Assembly (NCBI GenBank): GCA_903959355.1
Contig: CAJBWJ010000026.1
Span: 1-12,151 of the forward strand
Source of the DNA: an uncultured bacterium
GTDB lineage: Bacteria; Patescibacteriota; Microgenomatia; UBA1400; PJMF01
Reading direction: 5' to 3'
DNA: 12,151 nt
Numbering within the stretch: the first letter of the stretch is position 1; each line of letters begins with the position of its first letter. A program made the position numbers and the translations under genes. The notes beneath the pieces were generated by a model that was given only the letters and a program-made list of their open reading frames with translations, did no database searches and was not told the origin of the DNA. Positions 1 through 6,281 of the stretch are shown one piece after another.

Positions 1-1173
1 AAGCTTGATAAATCACCAGTTGATGGTGTTTTGTCTGACATGGAAGAAATCAAAAGAGTCGCTGGTGAAGGAATTTTACTGGCTTTATTAGATTGTTTAC
101 GTGTTGAAGAAGATGCTTGGACAAAATCAGAATCTTCAGTGGGTCCAGCTTTAGAAAAAGAAATGGAAAATGTTAGTGGCAAAATTTTGGTAACACTAAT
201 GAGTTCTCATATTCATCGTATACAGCAAGTTGTTGATTCTTGTGAGAAACTTGGCCGCCAAGTGGTTTTTGTTGGCCGTAGTGTCGAGCAAAATGTGGTT
301 TCAGCTTCACTGCTTAAGAAGCTACATTTGCCAGTAGGTATTCAAGTTGATAAGAATCATATTTCTGAAGTTCCAGACAGCAGATTGTGCATCGTCATTG
401 CTGGTAGCCAAGGTCAAGAAGGTTCGTCTCTAGTGCGAGCCGTTTACGGCGAGCATCGTATTATACAAATTACTCCAGAAGATAAAGTTATTTTTTCAGC
501 CAATGTTATTCCTGGCAATGAAATCAACTATTACGCAGCCATCGATGAGTTATCTGCTAATGGAGTAGAAGTGGTTTATCCAGACATCAATAGAAATATT
601 CATAGTTCTGGTCATGCCAGTAGTGTTGAACAGAGAGAAATGGTTGATTCTCTATCTGCTAAATATCTCATGCCAATTGGTGGAGCCGATCGTCATCGTG
701 CTCTTTTTAGAAAACTAGTGGCCAATGCAGCTGGTTATGACAATCGTCACATTTTATTGCCTAAATCTGGAGAAGTAATTGGTATAGATGAGACTGGCGT
801 CAAAGTAGTTGACGAGGTTTTATTAAATGCTAAAGCAGTCGACGGTCTAGGTATTGGCGATGTCGGTCCAGTTGTTCTATCTGATCGCTTGTCACTTTCT
901 AAAGCTGGCATCATCGTTTTGGTTATTCCAAAAATTAATGGTAATTTTGATTTAGCAGAAATGAAAGTAGTTTCTAGAGGATTTGTTTTCATGAAGGAAG
1001 CTGATGAGGTCATTCAGTTTATCAAAGAAAAAACTGCTGAAGTAATTGGCGATGAAGGCAAGAATATGAAAGATGATGAATTGAAGAAGAGAATCGAGCG
1101 CCGTCTAGCTAAAAAACTTTACAAAGTGATTCAAAGAGAGCCAATGATCGTACCAGTAATTGTGGAAATGTAG
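1..1173 (+). CDS. rnj: Ribonuclease J, 3' part (5' end outside window)
   Basis: The frame is open to the first base, so this is the C-terminal 390 residues of a longer protein; the TTG at 31 is internal. RNase J is a metallo-beta-lactamase/beta-CASP nuclease that matures and degrades RNA. Visible family features, in order: the end of the lactamase domain, with an Asp in the LALLDC stretch at the usual ADSTN position; the beta-CASP region with RIQQ, GRS, GSQG, GEHR and the IPGNE motif; SGHA at about residue 203; and the C-terminal domain with DGLGIGDVG, SRGFV and an ending resembling other RNase J proteins. The HxHxDH metal motif lies upstream of the window. Oddity: the usual PVHGE motif reads PIGGA (nt 673-687), so the expected active-site histidine is glycine, and GSQGE reads GSQGQ. 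It could be a catalytically weak paralogue like RNase J2. No clear intrinsic terminator follows. Confidence 0.9.
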   Translation, partial: KLDKSPVDGVLSDMEEIKRVAGEGILLALLDCLRVEEDAWTKSESSVGPALEKEMENVSGKILVTLMSSHIHRIQQVVDSCEKLGRQVVFVGRSVEQNVVSASLLKKLHLPVGIQVDKNHISEVPDSRLCIVIAGSQGQEGSSLVRAVYGEHRIIQITPEDKVIFSANVIPGNEINYYAAIDELSANGVEVVYPDINRNIHSSGHASSVEQREMVDSLSAKYLMPIGGADRHRALFRKLVANAAGYDNRHILLPKSGEVIGIDETGVKVVDEVLLNAKAVDGLGIGDVGPVVLSDRLSLSKAGIIVLVIPKINGNFDLAEMKVVSRGFVFMKEADEVIQFIKEKTAEVIGDEGKNMKDDELKKRIERRLAKKLYKVIQREPMIVPVIVEM

Positions 1174-1234
1174 CTATCTCTTGCAAGTCGAGCGTTTTTC
1201 ATCTTAAATAGACTTGTTGGTTTTAACAAAGCAC

Positions 1235-1264
1235 TTGACTTGTATCGGTGTTTTATGTTATATC
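1235..1264 (+). promoter_or_regulatory. Probable promoter of ftsK
   Basis: TTGACT at 1235-1240 is followed, after 18 bases, by TATATC at 1259-1264. Two further TATAAT boxes lie at 1266-1271 and 1274-1279, without well-placed -35 boxes. Any of the three -10 boxes would give a short leader before the ATG at 1297. No Shine-Dalgarno sequence precedes that ATG. The region is very AT-rich, so the exact box is uncertain. Confidence 0.5.
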
Positions 1265-1296
1265 CTATAATAATATAATTAAAGACTTTATATCAT

Positions 1297-3495
1297 ATGG
1301 CTAAGTTCAAAAGCAGTAGAAGAAAAAAACGTCAAGGTATCCGTCTCAAAATGAGAACAGATACTAGTTATTCAATAGTCGCTGTTTTTTTGATTTTGCT
1401 TGGTTTGCTGGTTTTAATTTCTTTTACCGGAAGAGGTCAGTTGCTTGTTTTTATCAATGATCTTTTATCTTTGCAATTTGGCTTGTCAATGCTTTTCTTA
1501 CCTTTCGTTTTTATTTCTGCAGGTTTAGTGATGTTGCGCAGTAAGCATGCTTGGTCCAAACCAACTATTTTGCTTGGCACAATTTTATTAATGCTCGGCA
1601 CCATGGGAGCCACTAAGAGTGGTCAAATCGGCCAGAGTGTTTTTGCAAACTTTGCCAGATTGCTAACTGATCCTGGCTCATACGCTTTCTTTATTTCTAT
1701 TTTATTAGTTGGTTTTTTAATTTTGTCTCAATCTTCTTTATTGGAATTAGCTGAATTAATTGCCAAATTATTTAAGAAAAAAGATGGAGATAAAAAAGCA
1801 AATAAAGATATTTTTGCCGATCAAGTTTCAGATAAAGAAATTAAAAAAGCCAAAGGTTTTTCTATTCCTAGTTTTGGATTTGGCCTGAATAAAGATAAAG
1901 ATTTGAAAAAAGGTTCTTCTTTTAATGATGAAATAGAACAAGATAATAGTAGCGCTAAAGCCATTATTGAAGATGAAATCAAGAAACAGCTTTCTCCTTC
2001 TCTTAGCTTAGATGATCAAGAAGCTCTCAATGCTTCTTCTGCACCGATGGTTTGGGAATATCCACCATTGTCTTTGCTTTCACAAAAATCTGGCGGTAAA
2101 GCCGATCGCGGCGATGTTAAGGGAAATGCAACGATTATTGAAAATACTCTGGATTCATTTGGTATTGGAGCCAAGGTGGTTGAATACAATCCAGGCCCAG
2201 CAGTTACGCAGTATGCACTAGATATTAATAAAGGTACTCGCTTATCTAAAATTACCGCTCTTTCAACTGATTTGGCTTTGGCTCTTTCTGCTCCAACTGG
2301 ACAGATTCGTATTGAAGCGCCAATTCCTGGTCGTAATTTAGTTGGTGTGGAAGTGCCAAATCGTAGTGCTGAGTATGTGACTTTAAAAACCATGCTTTCA
2401 GCTCCTGCCATGAAGAAGCATAAATCAAAATTAGCCGTAGCTCTTGGTATTGATGTGGCAGGCAATCCATCGATTGTGGATATTGCTTCCATGCCTCATT
2501 TATTGATTGCTGGATCTACTGGTTCTGGAAAATCAGTTTGTATTAACTCTTTTATGTGTTCGATTCTTTTTAGAGCAACGCCTGAAGAAGTTAAATTCAT
2601 TTTGGTTGATCCAAAACGTGTTGAATTGACTGGCTATAACGATATTCCTCATCTTTTGACTCCTGTCATTGTTGAGCCAAATAAGGTTGTTTCAGCTCTC
2701 AAATGGTCTTGTCAAACAATGGACAAGCGTTACAAGATGTTGGCTGAGGTTGGAGTAAAGAATATTAATGAATACAACGAACTAGCTGGTTTAGCGACCA
2801 TGCCAAACATCGTCATTGTGATTGATGAGTTGGCTGATGTGATGCTTTTTGCTCCGGCAGAAGTTGAAGAAAGTATTACTCGTATTGCTCAAATGGCTCG
2901 TGCCGTGGGTATCCACTTGGTTCTAGCCACTCAACGCCCTTCAGTTGATGTTTTAACGGGTTTGATTAAAGCTAACGTGCCAACGCGTATTGCTTTCAAT
3001 GTTACTTCGATGACTGATAGTCGCGTGATCTTGGATAGTCCTGGTGCTGAAAAGCTACTTGGTCGTGGTGATATGCTTTTCCAAGCTCCTGACAAACCAA
3101 AACCAATTCGTGTCCAAGGTACTTATGTGAGTGCTCAAGAAGCCAACAGTCTGACCCAATTCCTCAGATCTCAGGGTCAGAAGCCTCATTATGAAGAAGA
3201 AATTGTTACTAAATTTCAATCAAATAGAATCACTGGTGGTAGTTCTGGTTCTGACAGTAATGGAGTAGATATTGATGATAAATGTGAAGAGGCGGCGCGG
3301 CTCTTTTTGACCGCTGATAAGGCTTCTTCATCTTTGATTCAGCGTCGTTTGTCGGTCGGTTATGCCCGCGCCGCTAGAATTCTTGACCAACTCTATGAAA
3401 TTGGTTTAGTCGGTCCTCCAGATGGCAGTAAACCAAGAGATGTGAATAACAATAAGATTAGAGAATTCCTGATGAGTAAAGAGCAACAGGGGTAA
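1297..3495 (+). CDS. ftsK: FtsK/SpoIIIE-family DNA translocase
   Basis: A membrane-anchored hexameric ATPase that pumps chromosomal DNA at the division septum. The 732-residue protein begins with a basic stretch (KSSRRKKR), then about four hydrophobic segments (roughly residues 25-45, 55-78, 85-105 and 127-148). A charged, low-complexity linker spans about 155-250. The motor domain follows, with Walker A GSTGSGKS at 406-413, Walker B ending IVIDELADVM with D510/E511, and the conserved LATQRPSVDV stretch. The last ~65 residues match the winged-helix gamma domain that reads polar DNA guide sequences (LIQRRLSVGYARAARI). The short linker and four membrane segments are like SpoIIIE or SftA-type proteins rather than the 1,300-residue E. 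coli FtsK. The start is chosen at the first ATG, which gives the usual basic N-terminus; no ribosome site is visible. Confidence 0.96.
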   Translation: MAKFKSSRRKKRQGIRLKMRTDTSYSIVAVFLILLGLLVLISFTGRGQLLVFINDLLSLQFGLSMLFLPFVFISAGLVMLRSKHAWSKPTILLGTILLMLGTMGATKSGQIGQSVFANFARLLTDPGSYAFFISILLVGFLILSQSSLLELAELIAKLFKKKDGDKKANKDIFADQVSDKEIKKAKGFSIPSFGFGLNKDKDLKKGSSFNDEIEQDNSSAKAIIEDEIKKQLSPSLSLDDQEALNASSAPMVWEYPPLSLLSQKSGGKADRGDVKGNATIIENTLDSFGIGAKVVEYNPGPAVTQYALDINKGTRLSKITALSTDLALALSAPTGQIRIEAPIPGRNLVGVEVPNRSAEYVTLKTMLSAPAMKKHKSKLAVALGIDVAGNPSIVDIASMPHLLIAGSTGSGKSVCINSFMCSILFRATPEEVKFILVDPKRVELTGYNDIPHLLTPVIVEPNKVVSALKWSCQTMDKRYKMLAEVGVKNINEYNELAGLATMPNIVIVIDELADVMLFAPAEVEESITRIAQMARAVGIHLVLATQRPSVDVLTGLIKANVPTRIAFNVTSMTDSRVILDSPGAEKLLGRGDMLFQAPDKPKPIRVQGTYVSAQEANSLTQFLRSQGQKPHYEEEIVTKFQSNRITGGSSGSDSNGVDIDDKCEEAARLFLTADKASSSLIQRRLSVGYARAARILDQLYEIGLVGPPDGSKPRDVNNNKIREFLMSKEQQG

Positions 3496-3518
3496 ATATA
3501 TTTATTAGTCCTATAATA

Positions 3519-3546
3519 TTGACTTTTTCAATTGTTTTGTTATAAT
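3519..3546 (+). promoter_or_regulatory. Strong promoter of small transcription unit
   Basis: TTGACT at 3519-3524 and TATAAT at 3541-3546 are 16 bases apart. A TG at 3538-3539 makes this an extended -10 promoter. Transcription should start near 3551-3554, at the 5' foot of the leader hairpin. It is the closest to consensus of any promoter in the window. Confidence 0.85.
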
Positions 3547-3550
3547 TGGT

Positions 3551-3600
3551 TTGTTCCTAATTCTTGAGGTAAATGCTATCTCAACATAACCTAGGAACAA
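3551..3600 (+). promoter_or_regulatory. Two-tier leader hairpin
   Basis: TTGTTCCTA (3551-3559) is perfectly complementary to TAGGAACAA (3592-3600), a 9-bp outer stem. Inside it, TTGAGGT (3564-3570) pairs with ATCTCAA (3578-3584) with one G-U pair, leaving a 7-base loop and an asymmetric internal loop (ATTC opposite CATAAC and neighbours). The element sits at the predicted 5' end of the transcript and ends four bases before the AGGAGG site. I do not recognise a known riboswitch class. It may be a regulatory leader, a stabilising 5' hairpin, or the first domain of a structured RNA. Confidence 0.65.
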
Positions 3601-3603
3601 CAC

Positions 3604-3609
3604 AGGAGG
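3604..3609 (+). promoter_or_regulatory. Perfect Shine-Dalgarno site AGGAGG
   Basis: AGGAGG lies six bases before the ATG at 3616. It is exceptional here, since most recognised genes in this window have weak or no such site. It is predicted to be single-stranded between the leader hairpin and a second hairpin (3610-3630) that includes the start codon. Confidence 0.75.
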
Positions 3610-3615
3610 CGTGAG

Positions 3616-3744
3616 ATGATGATTCTCATGCATAAAAAGGTACATAATAAGGTAGGAGATTCTTATATCGAAGACCACAAGCCATGGCTAGCCATAGCTG
3701 TCTGGATTGCCCTTGGATGGCTTCCAGGACCGAGTCCTTCGTAA
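3616..3744 (+). CDS. Possible small hydrophobic protein, 42 residues, unknown function
   Basis: The frame starts ATG ATG at 3616 and ends TAA at 3742-3744. The N-terminal half is polar and basic (MMILMHKKVHNKVGDSY), followed by a hydrophobic tryptophan-rich stretch of about 16 residues (PWLAIAVWIALGWL, residues 24-37) and a PGPSPS tail. This suggests a one-pass or membrane-associated peptide. Support for translation: its own near-consensus promoter, a perfect AGGAGG six bases upstream, and a strong terminator after the stop. Evidence against: the frame is short enough to arise by chance, its base composition is richer in G+C than neighbouring genes, and the same stretch contains several palindromes and hairpins (3680-3695, 3702-3727, 3727-3737), as a non-coding RNA would. 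I do not recognise a family and assign no function. Confidence 0.5.
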   Translation: MMILMHKKVHNKVGDSYIEDHKPWLAIAVWIALGWLPGPSPS

Positions 3745-3765
3745 GAGATTCTTTCTACTAACATG

Positions 3766-3798
3766 AAACCCGCTTTCTTTGGGAAGCGGGTTTTTCTT
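3766..3798 (+). terminator. Intrinsic (Rho-independent) terminator
   Basis: AAACCCGCTT (3766-3775) pairs perfectly with AAGCGGGTTT (3784-3793), a 10-bp GC-rich stem with an 8-base loop, followed by a T tract. It ends the small plus-strand unit. Read on the minus strand, the tail is only a short T run, so it may stop converging tmRNA transcripts less efficiently. Confidence 0.92.
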
Positions 3799-3854
3799 TG
3801 AAAAGAAATAGTTGCAACTAAAACAGGAGATAATGGGTTGTTGAATTTTAAAAG

Positions 3855-4255
3855 TGGAGATGGCGGGTTATGAACCCGCGTCCGTATCCAAATGTTTAAA
3901 TAGTTTCTACAGATATAGTTTATTTTTGATTAAAAACCAATAAGTTGCATAAACAAACTTTTACTGATTTATCTGCGTTATTTTCTTAGAATTACTTGAA
4001 ACGCAAATTCAAATAATTAGCCAAGTGACTGAGTTTTCACTTACTTACTTGCGCCACTAAAACAAGTAAATAAATGCCTTACTTAGCAATAAGCTAAGAC
4101 AGGAGTTCGGAGACTGGCAACAAAATTGCTGGCAGCACTCTTCACTTTTGAAATTATTTTATCGACAATTAAGTCTTAGACCTTCTTTAGCGTCTTTGAT
4201 CCAAAAGACGATCCGCCGCTATCTAAAAGATGTTACGTCAAAGCAATACATCCCC
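3855..4255 (-). ncRNA. ssrA: Transfer-messenger RNA (tmRNA)
   Basis: tmRNA rescues ribosomes stalled on broken mRNAs and tags the nascent protein for degradation. The 5' end GGGGATG (4255-4249) pairs with CATCTCC (3862-3856) to form a 7-bp acceptor stem, with a G3-U70 pair and discriminator A at 3855, the identity set read by alanyl-tRNA synthetase. The next bases are CTT, so CCA is added after transcription. The 3' end shows the family hallmark GGACGCGGG and a T-stem GCGGG/CCCGC. The T-loop is TTCATAA, which lacks the usual A58. The 5' region has TTTGACG, corresponding to the conserved TTCGACG. The length of about 401 nt is normal for a one-piece tmRNA. The gene starts 44 bases after comF on the same strand and has its own promoter. 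Confidence 0.95.
4083..4163 (-). other. Predicted tmRNA tag-peptide frame
   Basis: One frame is open across the expected tag region. It runs from GAT at 4163-4161 (tmRNA nt 93, close to where E. coli resumes) to a TAA at 4085-4083, giving 26 residues that begin DKIISK and end VLAYC. If resumption is at the preceding GTC, the tag gains a valine. The other two frames meet stops near the start of this region. The stop lies in a short hairpin (CTTAGC/GCTAAG), as helix 5 would. A tag ending in YC instead of the usual AA is odd, so the frame is inferred, not certain. Confidence 0.5.
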
Positions 4256-4276
4256 TTTTTAAAGAACTAGAGCTCA

Positions 4277-4285
4277 ATTATAGCA
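4277..4285 (-). promoter_or_regulatory. Extended -10 promoter of tmRNA
   Basis: On the minus strand TGC TATAAT occupies 4285-4277, a perfect -10 box with the TG extension. No good -35 box is present. Initiation near 4270 would give a short 5' leader to be removed by RNase P, leaving the mature end at 4255. It lies just after the comF stop, so tmRNA can be transcribed independently of comF. Confidence 0.75.
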
Positions 4286-4299
4286 TGAATCTGCCTAAA

Positions 4300-4965
4300 T
4301 TACTCATTTTTTGACGCTACTATCAAGCCAAAAATTGCCTTTGCACCAGAATCTTTGAGCGTTTTGCTAGCAGCATTAAGAGTGGCGCCGGTCGTCAAAA
4401 CATCGTCTATTAAAATAATTGTTTTATTTTTGATTAAATCTTTGTATTTACTTCTTATTTGGAAAGTATTTTGCATTCTTTGAAGGCGTTCTTGTTGATT
4501 TTTAATTTTAGCTTGAGCTTTAATATTTTTTGTTCTTTCTAATAAATTTTTGACAGGAGTATTTGCAAGTCTGCCAAATTCTAAGGCAATTTCCTGACAT
4601 TGATTATAGCCTCTAGCTCTTAATTTATATGGATGCAGAGGAATAAAAGTGATGAAGTCAACTTGTGGGACAATTAAGTGTCGCCAAAGCATTTTAGAAA
4701 GCAGTGGAGCGATATTTTTACTGTCTTGGTATTTAAGAGCTTTGATTAATTTTGCTAGAGATCCTTCAAATTTAGCCATAATTTGCAAATCATCAAAATA
4801 AATTACTTTTAGATTTGATTTAATTTCTTGGATTTTGTTTTGGGAAAAATAAAATTTTAGATCGTTATAGCAATTTTTGCAAAGAAGATGGCCAAGTTTT
4901 TGGCAATTCAAACAAAAACTTGGAAAAAAGAGTTCTAAAATAAAATTCTTGATTTTCACATACAT
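4300..4965 (-). CDS. comF: ComF-family phosphoribosyltransferase-like protein
   Basis: The 221-residue protein has the standard ComFC/GntX layout. An N-terminal zinc-ribbon-like cysteine set (C18xxC21, C29xxC32) is followed by the RARGYNQ motif near the middle and a type I phosphoribosyltransferase PRPP loop, LIDDVLTTGAT, with D187/D188 and TTGAT at about 191-195. In naturally competent bacteria ComF proteins help internalised single-stranded DNA reach recombination; the chemical reaction is not established. The length is normal for the family and all key motifs are intact. The ATG at 4965 gives the expected short lead before the first cysteines; no clear Shine-Dalgarno site precedes it. It is divergent from the tRNA-Val gene and is followed closely by tmRNA on the same strand. 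Other competence genes are not in the window. Confidence 0.92.
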   Translation of the reverse strand: MYVKIKNFILELFFPSFCLNCQKLGHLLCKNCYNDLKFYFSQNKIQEIKSNLKVIYFDDLQIMAKFEGSLAKLIKALKYQDSKNIAPLLSKMLWRHLIVPQVDFITFIPLHPYKLRARGYNQCQEIALEFGRLANTPVKNLLERTKNIKAQAKIKNQQERLQRMQNTFQIRSKYKDLIKNKTIILIDDVLTTGATLNAASKTLKDSGAKAIFGLIVASKNE

Positions 4966-4995
4966 TAATTATTACTGAGTCAGTTAGCAAGAAGT

Positions 4996-5023
4996 GTGAC
5001 TTCATCTTTTCTTATGTTAAAAT
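4996..5023 (+). promoter_or_regulatory. Probable promoter of tRNA-Val and yqeY
   Basis: GTGACT (4996-5001) and TAAAAT (5018-5023) are 16 bases apart, with a TG extension at 5015-5016. The start would fall about 15 bases before the tRNA. The segment 4966-5044 must also hold the divergent comF promoter, which I could not place with confidence. Confidence 0.6.
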
Positions 5024-5044
5024 CTACAGTGATTCTCATATCAA

Positions 5045-5118
5045 GGACAATTAGCTCAGTTGGTTAGAGCGCACGATTCACATTCGTGAGGTCACAGGTT
5101 CGAGTCCTGTATTGTCCA
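5045..5118 (+). tRNA. tRNA-Val (anticodon CAC)
   Basis: A complete cloverleaf is visible: acceptor GGACAAT/ATTGTCC, D-stem GCTC/GAGC, anticodon stem CACGA/TCGTG with loop TTCACAT (anticodon CAC, reading GTG valine codons), variable loop AGGTC, and T-stem ACAGG/CCTGT with loop TTCGAGT. The discriminator is A at 5118, followed by CGCC, so CCA is not encoded. The yqeY start is 33 bases downstream with no terminator between, so the two are probably cotranscribed. Confidence 0.97.
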
Positions 5119-5151
5119 CGCCGTAAACAATAATTAATGAAAGGTACAACT

Positions 5152-5583
5152 ATGACTTTAAAAGAACAACTAATGGAAGATATGAAAAATGCGATGAGAG
5201 CTCATGAAGCTCTTAAGCTTGATGTAATTAGAATGATTCGTTCGGAGGTTAAAAACTTCGAAATCGATAATGGTGAAGCCGATGATGAAAAAGTGCAAAA
5301 AATTATCAAAACCATGTTGAAGCAACAAAAAGATGCTTTACTTGATTTTGAAAAAGCCGCTCGTCAAGATCTCATTGATGAGACAAATAGCAAAATTGAA
5401 ATTTTTGCTAACTATTTACCAACTGAATTGTCAGATACAGAACTAGAACAAATTGTTACTGAAATTGTGGCCAGTGCTACTAATAAGGACTTCGGTCCAC
5501 TCATGGGTCAAGTGATGAAAAAAGCTGGCAACAGAGCAGATGGTGGCAGAGTGACCATGCTTCTTAAAAAAGCTTTAGCTTAA
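5152..5583 (+). CDS. yqeY: YqeY/GatB-like domain protein
   Basis: A 143-residue mostly helical protein that matches the YqeY family along its whole length. The N-terminal LKEQLMEDMKNAMRAHE resembles family starts and is followed by KLDVIRMIRSEVKNFEID, a central KQQKDALLDFEKAARQDL region, and a C-terminal domain related to the tRNA-binding tail of GatB (FGPLMGQVMKKAGNRADGGRV). The molecular role is unsettled; the GatB-like tail suggests contact with tRNA. The ATG at 5152 is preferred over the one at 5137 because an AAAGG ribosome site lies seven bases before it and the family N-terminus begins there. It directly follows tRNA-Val, which is suggestive but not proof of a functional link. Confidence 0.93.
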   Translation: MTLKEQLMEDMKNAMRAHEALKLDVIRMIRSEVKNFEIDNGEADDEKVQKIIKTMLKQQKDALLDFEKAARQDLIDETNSKIEIFANYLPTELSDTELEQIVTEIVASATNKDFGPLMGQVMKKAGNRADGGRVTMLLKKALA

Positions 5584-5605
5584 AAATTGGTTTTAAAAAT
5601 CAAAA

Positions 5606-6250
5606 ATGCAAACTCAAACGATTGGCGATTTATTGCGAGCCGCTAGAGAAAAAGCTCGTTTTACGCTAGAAGATTTGGCAGAAGATACTCATATTAAAAT
5701 AGAGTACTTGGTTGCTTTGGAAGAAAATAACTTCGATTTTTTGCCAGCAGCTACTTTTATCAAAGCTTATATCCGCAATTATGCTAGAGTATTTAAGCTT
5801 GATGAAAAGCCACTTTTTGCTATTTTGCGTCGTGATTTTGAAGAAAGTGTCAAAGGGCAATTGATTCCCAGAGAATTTCTCTATCCTGAATTAAAAAAGA
5901 AAACTTTATGGATGCCGGTTCGTTTGGTTTTACTTTCTGTTATCACTGTTTTTGCTGTATTTTTCTCTTATGCAGCTTGGCAATGGTATCAATTGAGTCG
6001 TCCTCCAGCACTGATACTTGCTTCTCCTTTGGAAAATGAAGAAGTTTCTTCCAAGGTGATTCTAAAAGGCAAAACTACTCTTGATGCAATTTTAACAATT
6101 AACTCAGTGCCGGTAGCTTTAAAAGTTGATGGTTCTTTTGAAAATGAATTGTATTTACCTCAAGAAGGAGTCAATACAATTACTGTTAAAGCAAGTGATA
6201 AAAATGGCAAAAGCACAATTTTGCAACGCAGTGTGAAGGTTAAGTTTTGA
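5606..6250 (+). CDS. RodZ-like membrane protein with N-terminal helix-turn-helix
   Basis: A 214-residue protein with three parts. Residues 5-75 form a RodZ-type helix-turn-helix of the HTH_25 group (IGDLLRAAREKARFTLEDLA, IKAYIRNYARVFKLD). One transmembrane segment lies at about 104-127, after the basic PELKKK stretch. An extracytoplasmic domain of about 80 residues follows, beginning ILASPLENE and including TINSVPVALKVDGSF and INTITVKASDKNGK-like strands (the sequence reads VNTITVKASDKNGK), like Ig-like/glucodextranase-B domains. RodZ links the MreB cytoskeleton to the envelope; in this family the helix-turn-helix usually binds protein rather than DNA. This protein is shorter than E. coli RodZ (337 residues), and no mreB is in the window, so a shape role is inferred. 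It starts 22 bases after yqeY with no Shine-Dalgarno site. Confidence 0.82.
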   Translation: MQTQTIGDLLRAAREKARFTLEDLAEDTHIKIEYLVALEENNFDFLPAATFIKAYIRNYARVFKLDEKPLFAILRRDFEESVKGQLIPREFLYPELKKKTLWMPVRLVLLSVITVFAVFFSYAAWQWYQLSRPPALILASPLENEEVSSKVILKGKTTLDAILTINSVPVALKVDGSFENELYLPQEGVNTITVKASDKNGKSTILQRSVKVKF

Positions 6251-6275
6251 AAAAAGTTTCAGGCTGTGTCACAAT
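6247..6275 (+). promoter_or_regulatory. Possible promoter abutting the next start codon
   Basis: TTGAAA (6247-6252), overlapping the preceding stop codon, and CACAAT (6270-6275) are 17 bases apart, with a TG extension at 6267-6268. The ATG at 6282 is six bases after the -10, which would make a leaderless mRNA. The -10 box is imperfect, and readthrough from the upstream gene is equally possible. Confidence 0.35.
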
Positions 6276-6281
6276 AGCCAC

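Larger units (their letters stand above)
3551..3798 (+). ncRNA. Alternative reading: structured small RNA of about 245 nt
   Basis: The same unit can be read as a non-coding RNA running from the predicted start to the intrinsic terminator. Local foldback elements line up along it: the leader hairpin (3551-3600), a 7-bp hairpin CGTGAGA/TCTCATG (3610-3630), the palindromes AGCCATGGCT (3680-3689) and ATGGCTAGCCAT (3684-3695), CTGGA/TCCAG with an inner GCC/GGC (3702-3727), GGAC/GTCC with a three-base loop (3727-3737), and the terminator stem. I looked for landmarks of RNase P RNA, SRP RNA and 6S RNA and did not find them. Coding and structural roles need not exclude each other. Confidence 0.4.

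Noticed and set aside
31..1173. TTG at 31 as the start of a complete gene
   Set aside because: The same frame is open to base 1 and the upstream residues (KLDKSPVDGV) match RNase J, so the gene continues beyond the window.
1174..1296. Terminator after the RNase J gene
   Set aside because: Only a weak 5-bp foldback (TTGTT/AACAA near 1215-1230) is present, without a proper T tract.
2016..2492. Antisense open frame of 158 codons within ftsK
   Set aside because: It lies wholly opposite a well-conserved translocase gene, has no recognisable protein features and no promoter or ribosome site of its own.
3604..3798. Known housekeeping RNA (RNase P, SRP or 6S RNA) in the ftsK-tmRNA gap
   Set aside because: The RNase P conserved core, the SRP GGAA apical loop with its asymmetric loop, and the paired ends of 6S RNA were not seen.
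5137..5151. ATG at 5137 as the yqeY start
   Set aside because: It would add five residues not seen in the family, and the AAAGG ribosome site lies inside that extension, correctly placed for 5152.
6248..6281. TGA read as glycine (alternative code of Gracilibacteria or SR1)
   Set aside because: Reading through TGA at 6248 or 6931 only adds unrelated residues, and no in-frame TGA occurs within any conserved gene here.
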